This document shows, one piece after another, positions 5,533-5,543 of a stretch of DNA of 5,543 nt. Origin of the DNA: Palsa-461 sp036844945 (GTDB taxonomy: Bacteria > Actinomycetota > Acidimicrobiia > Acidimicrobiales > RAAP-2). The stretch lies in the NCBI GenBank assembly GCA_036844945.1, contig DAIUEV010000098.1, positions 1-5,543 on the forward strand, given 5' to 3'. The notes under the pieces are model-generated. The model had not been told where the DNA came from. It made no database searches and saw nothing but the letters and a program-made list of their open reading frames with translations. A program made the translations under genes and the position numbers. Positions within the stretch are counted from its first letter, which is position 1. Each line of letters begins with the position of its first letter.

Positions 5533-5542
5533 AAGGAGGTGA
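5533..5542 (+). promoter_or_regulatory. Shine-Dalgarno of a gene starting beyond the window
   Basis: AAGGAGGTGA at the end of the window is a near-perfect complement to the 16S rRNA 3' end. With normal spacing the start codon would fall a few bases past base 5543. Only 25 bases separate it from the terminator stem, so the promoter of that gene may overlap the terminator or the gene may rely on read-through. Confidence 0.6.
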
Positions 5543-5543
5543 A

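Noticed and set aside
5061..5534. Minus-strand open frame encoding Ala/Phe/Leu repeats resembling a membrane protein
   Set aside because: It is the antisense reading of the Lys/Ala repeat gene, and its end also crosses the terminator stem.
5533..5543. Possible 3' end of a 16S rRNA gene on the minus strand, from AAGGAGGTGA
   Set aside because: The adjacent bases do not match the conserved 16S 3' end (no GGATCACCTCC context); a Shine-Dalgarno for a downstream gene explains it.
1..5543. Insertion sequence, integrase, tRNA or att site marking a mobile element boundary
   Set aside because: No transposase or integrase motifs, tRNA cloverleaf or flanking long direct repeats are visible in the window.

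Overview
The window is very GC-rich with strong G/C bias at third codon positions. It carries a fused PafB/PafC-type WYL regulator and MobF/VirD4-type transfer proteins whose wording resembles actinobacterial homologues. I infer a high-GC actinobacterium, possibly of the Acidimicrobiia type, because fused PafBC proteins and free Lys/Ala/Pro-rich histone-like proteins are familiar there. The lineage is an inference; no rRNA or tRNA gene is present.

Layout: (1) 1-1677, plus strand: the 3' part of a double WYL-domain regulator (PafBC-like) whose N-terminus lies upstream of the window. (2) 1721-3103, plus strand: a 460-residue MobF (TrwC/TraI-type) relaxase with an intact N-terminal nuclease domain but no helicase domain. 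(3) 3118-4542, minus strand: a VirD4/TraG-type coupling ATPase with Walker A and B motifs and no visible membrane anchor. It converges on the relaxase, and the two stop codons form the outer ends of one perfect 8-bp hairpin. (4) About 4543-5091: a long intergenic region, visibly lower in GC, crowded with short palindromes, repeated boxes and alternating pyrimidine-purine tracts. It is a candidate control region or origin of transfer. (5) 5092-5439, plus strand: a 115-residue, 45% Lys/Arg protein made of roughly 9-residue repeats (histone H1/HU-tail-like), followed by a 14-bp stem terminator. (6) The window ends at a near-perfect Shine-Dalgarno sequence for a gene that begins just outside.

How the parts may work together: the relaxase and coupling protein form the DNA-processing half of a conjugation or mobilization system (nick at oriT, hand over to an ATPase). 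No type IV secretion channel genes are visible here, so the pair looks like a minimal mobilization module or a domesticated chromosomal remnant. The relaxase lies 43 bases behind the PafBC-like gene on the same strand. PafBC is a DNA-damage-response activator in mycobacteria, so transcription of the relaxase may be tied to that regulator's own expression (inference). The histone-like protein is probably a nucleoid protein unrelated to transfer, although its gene shares the repeat-rich intergenic region with the coupling protein.
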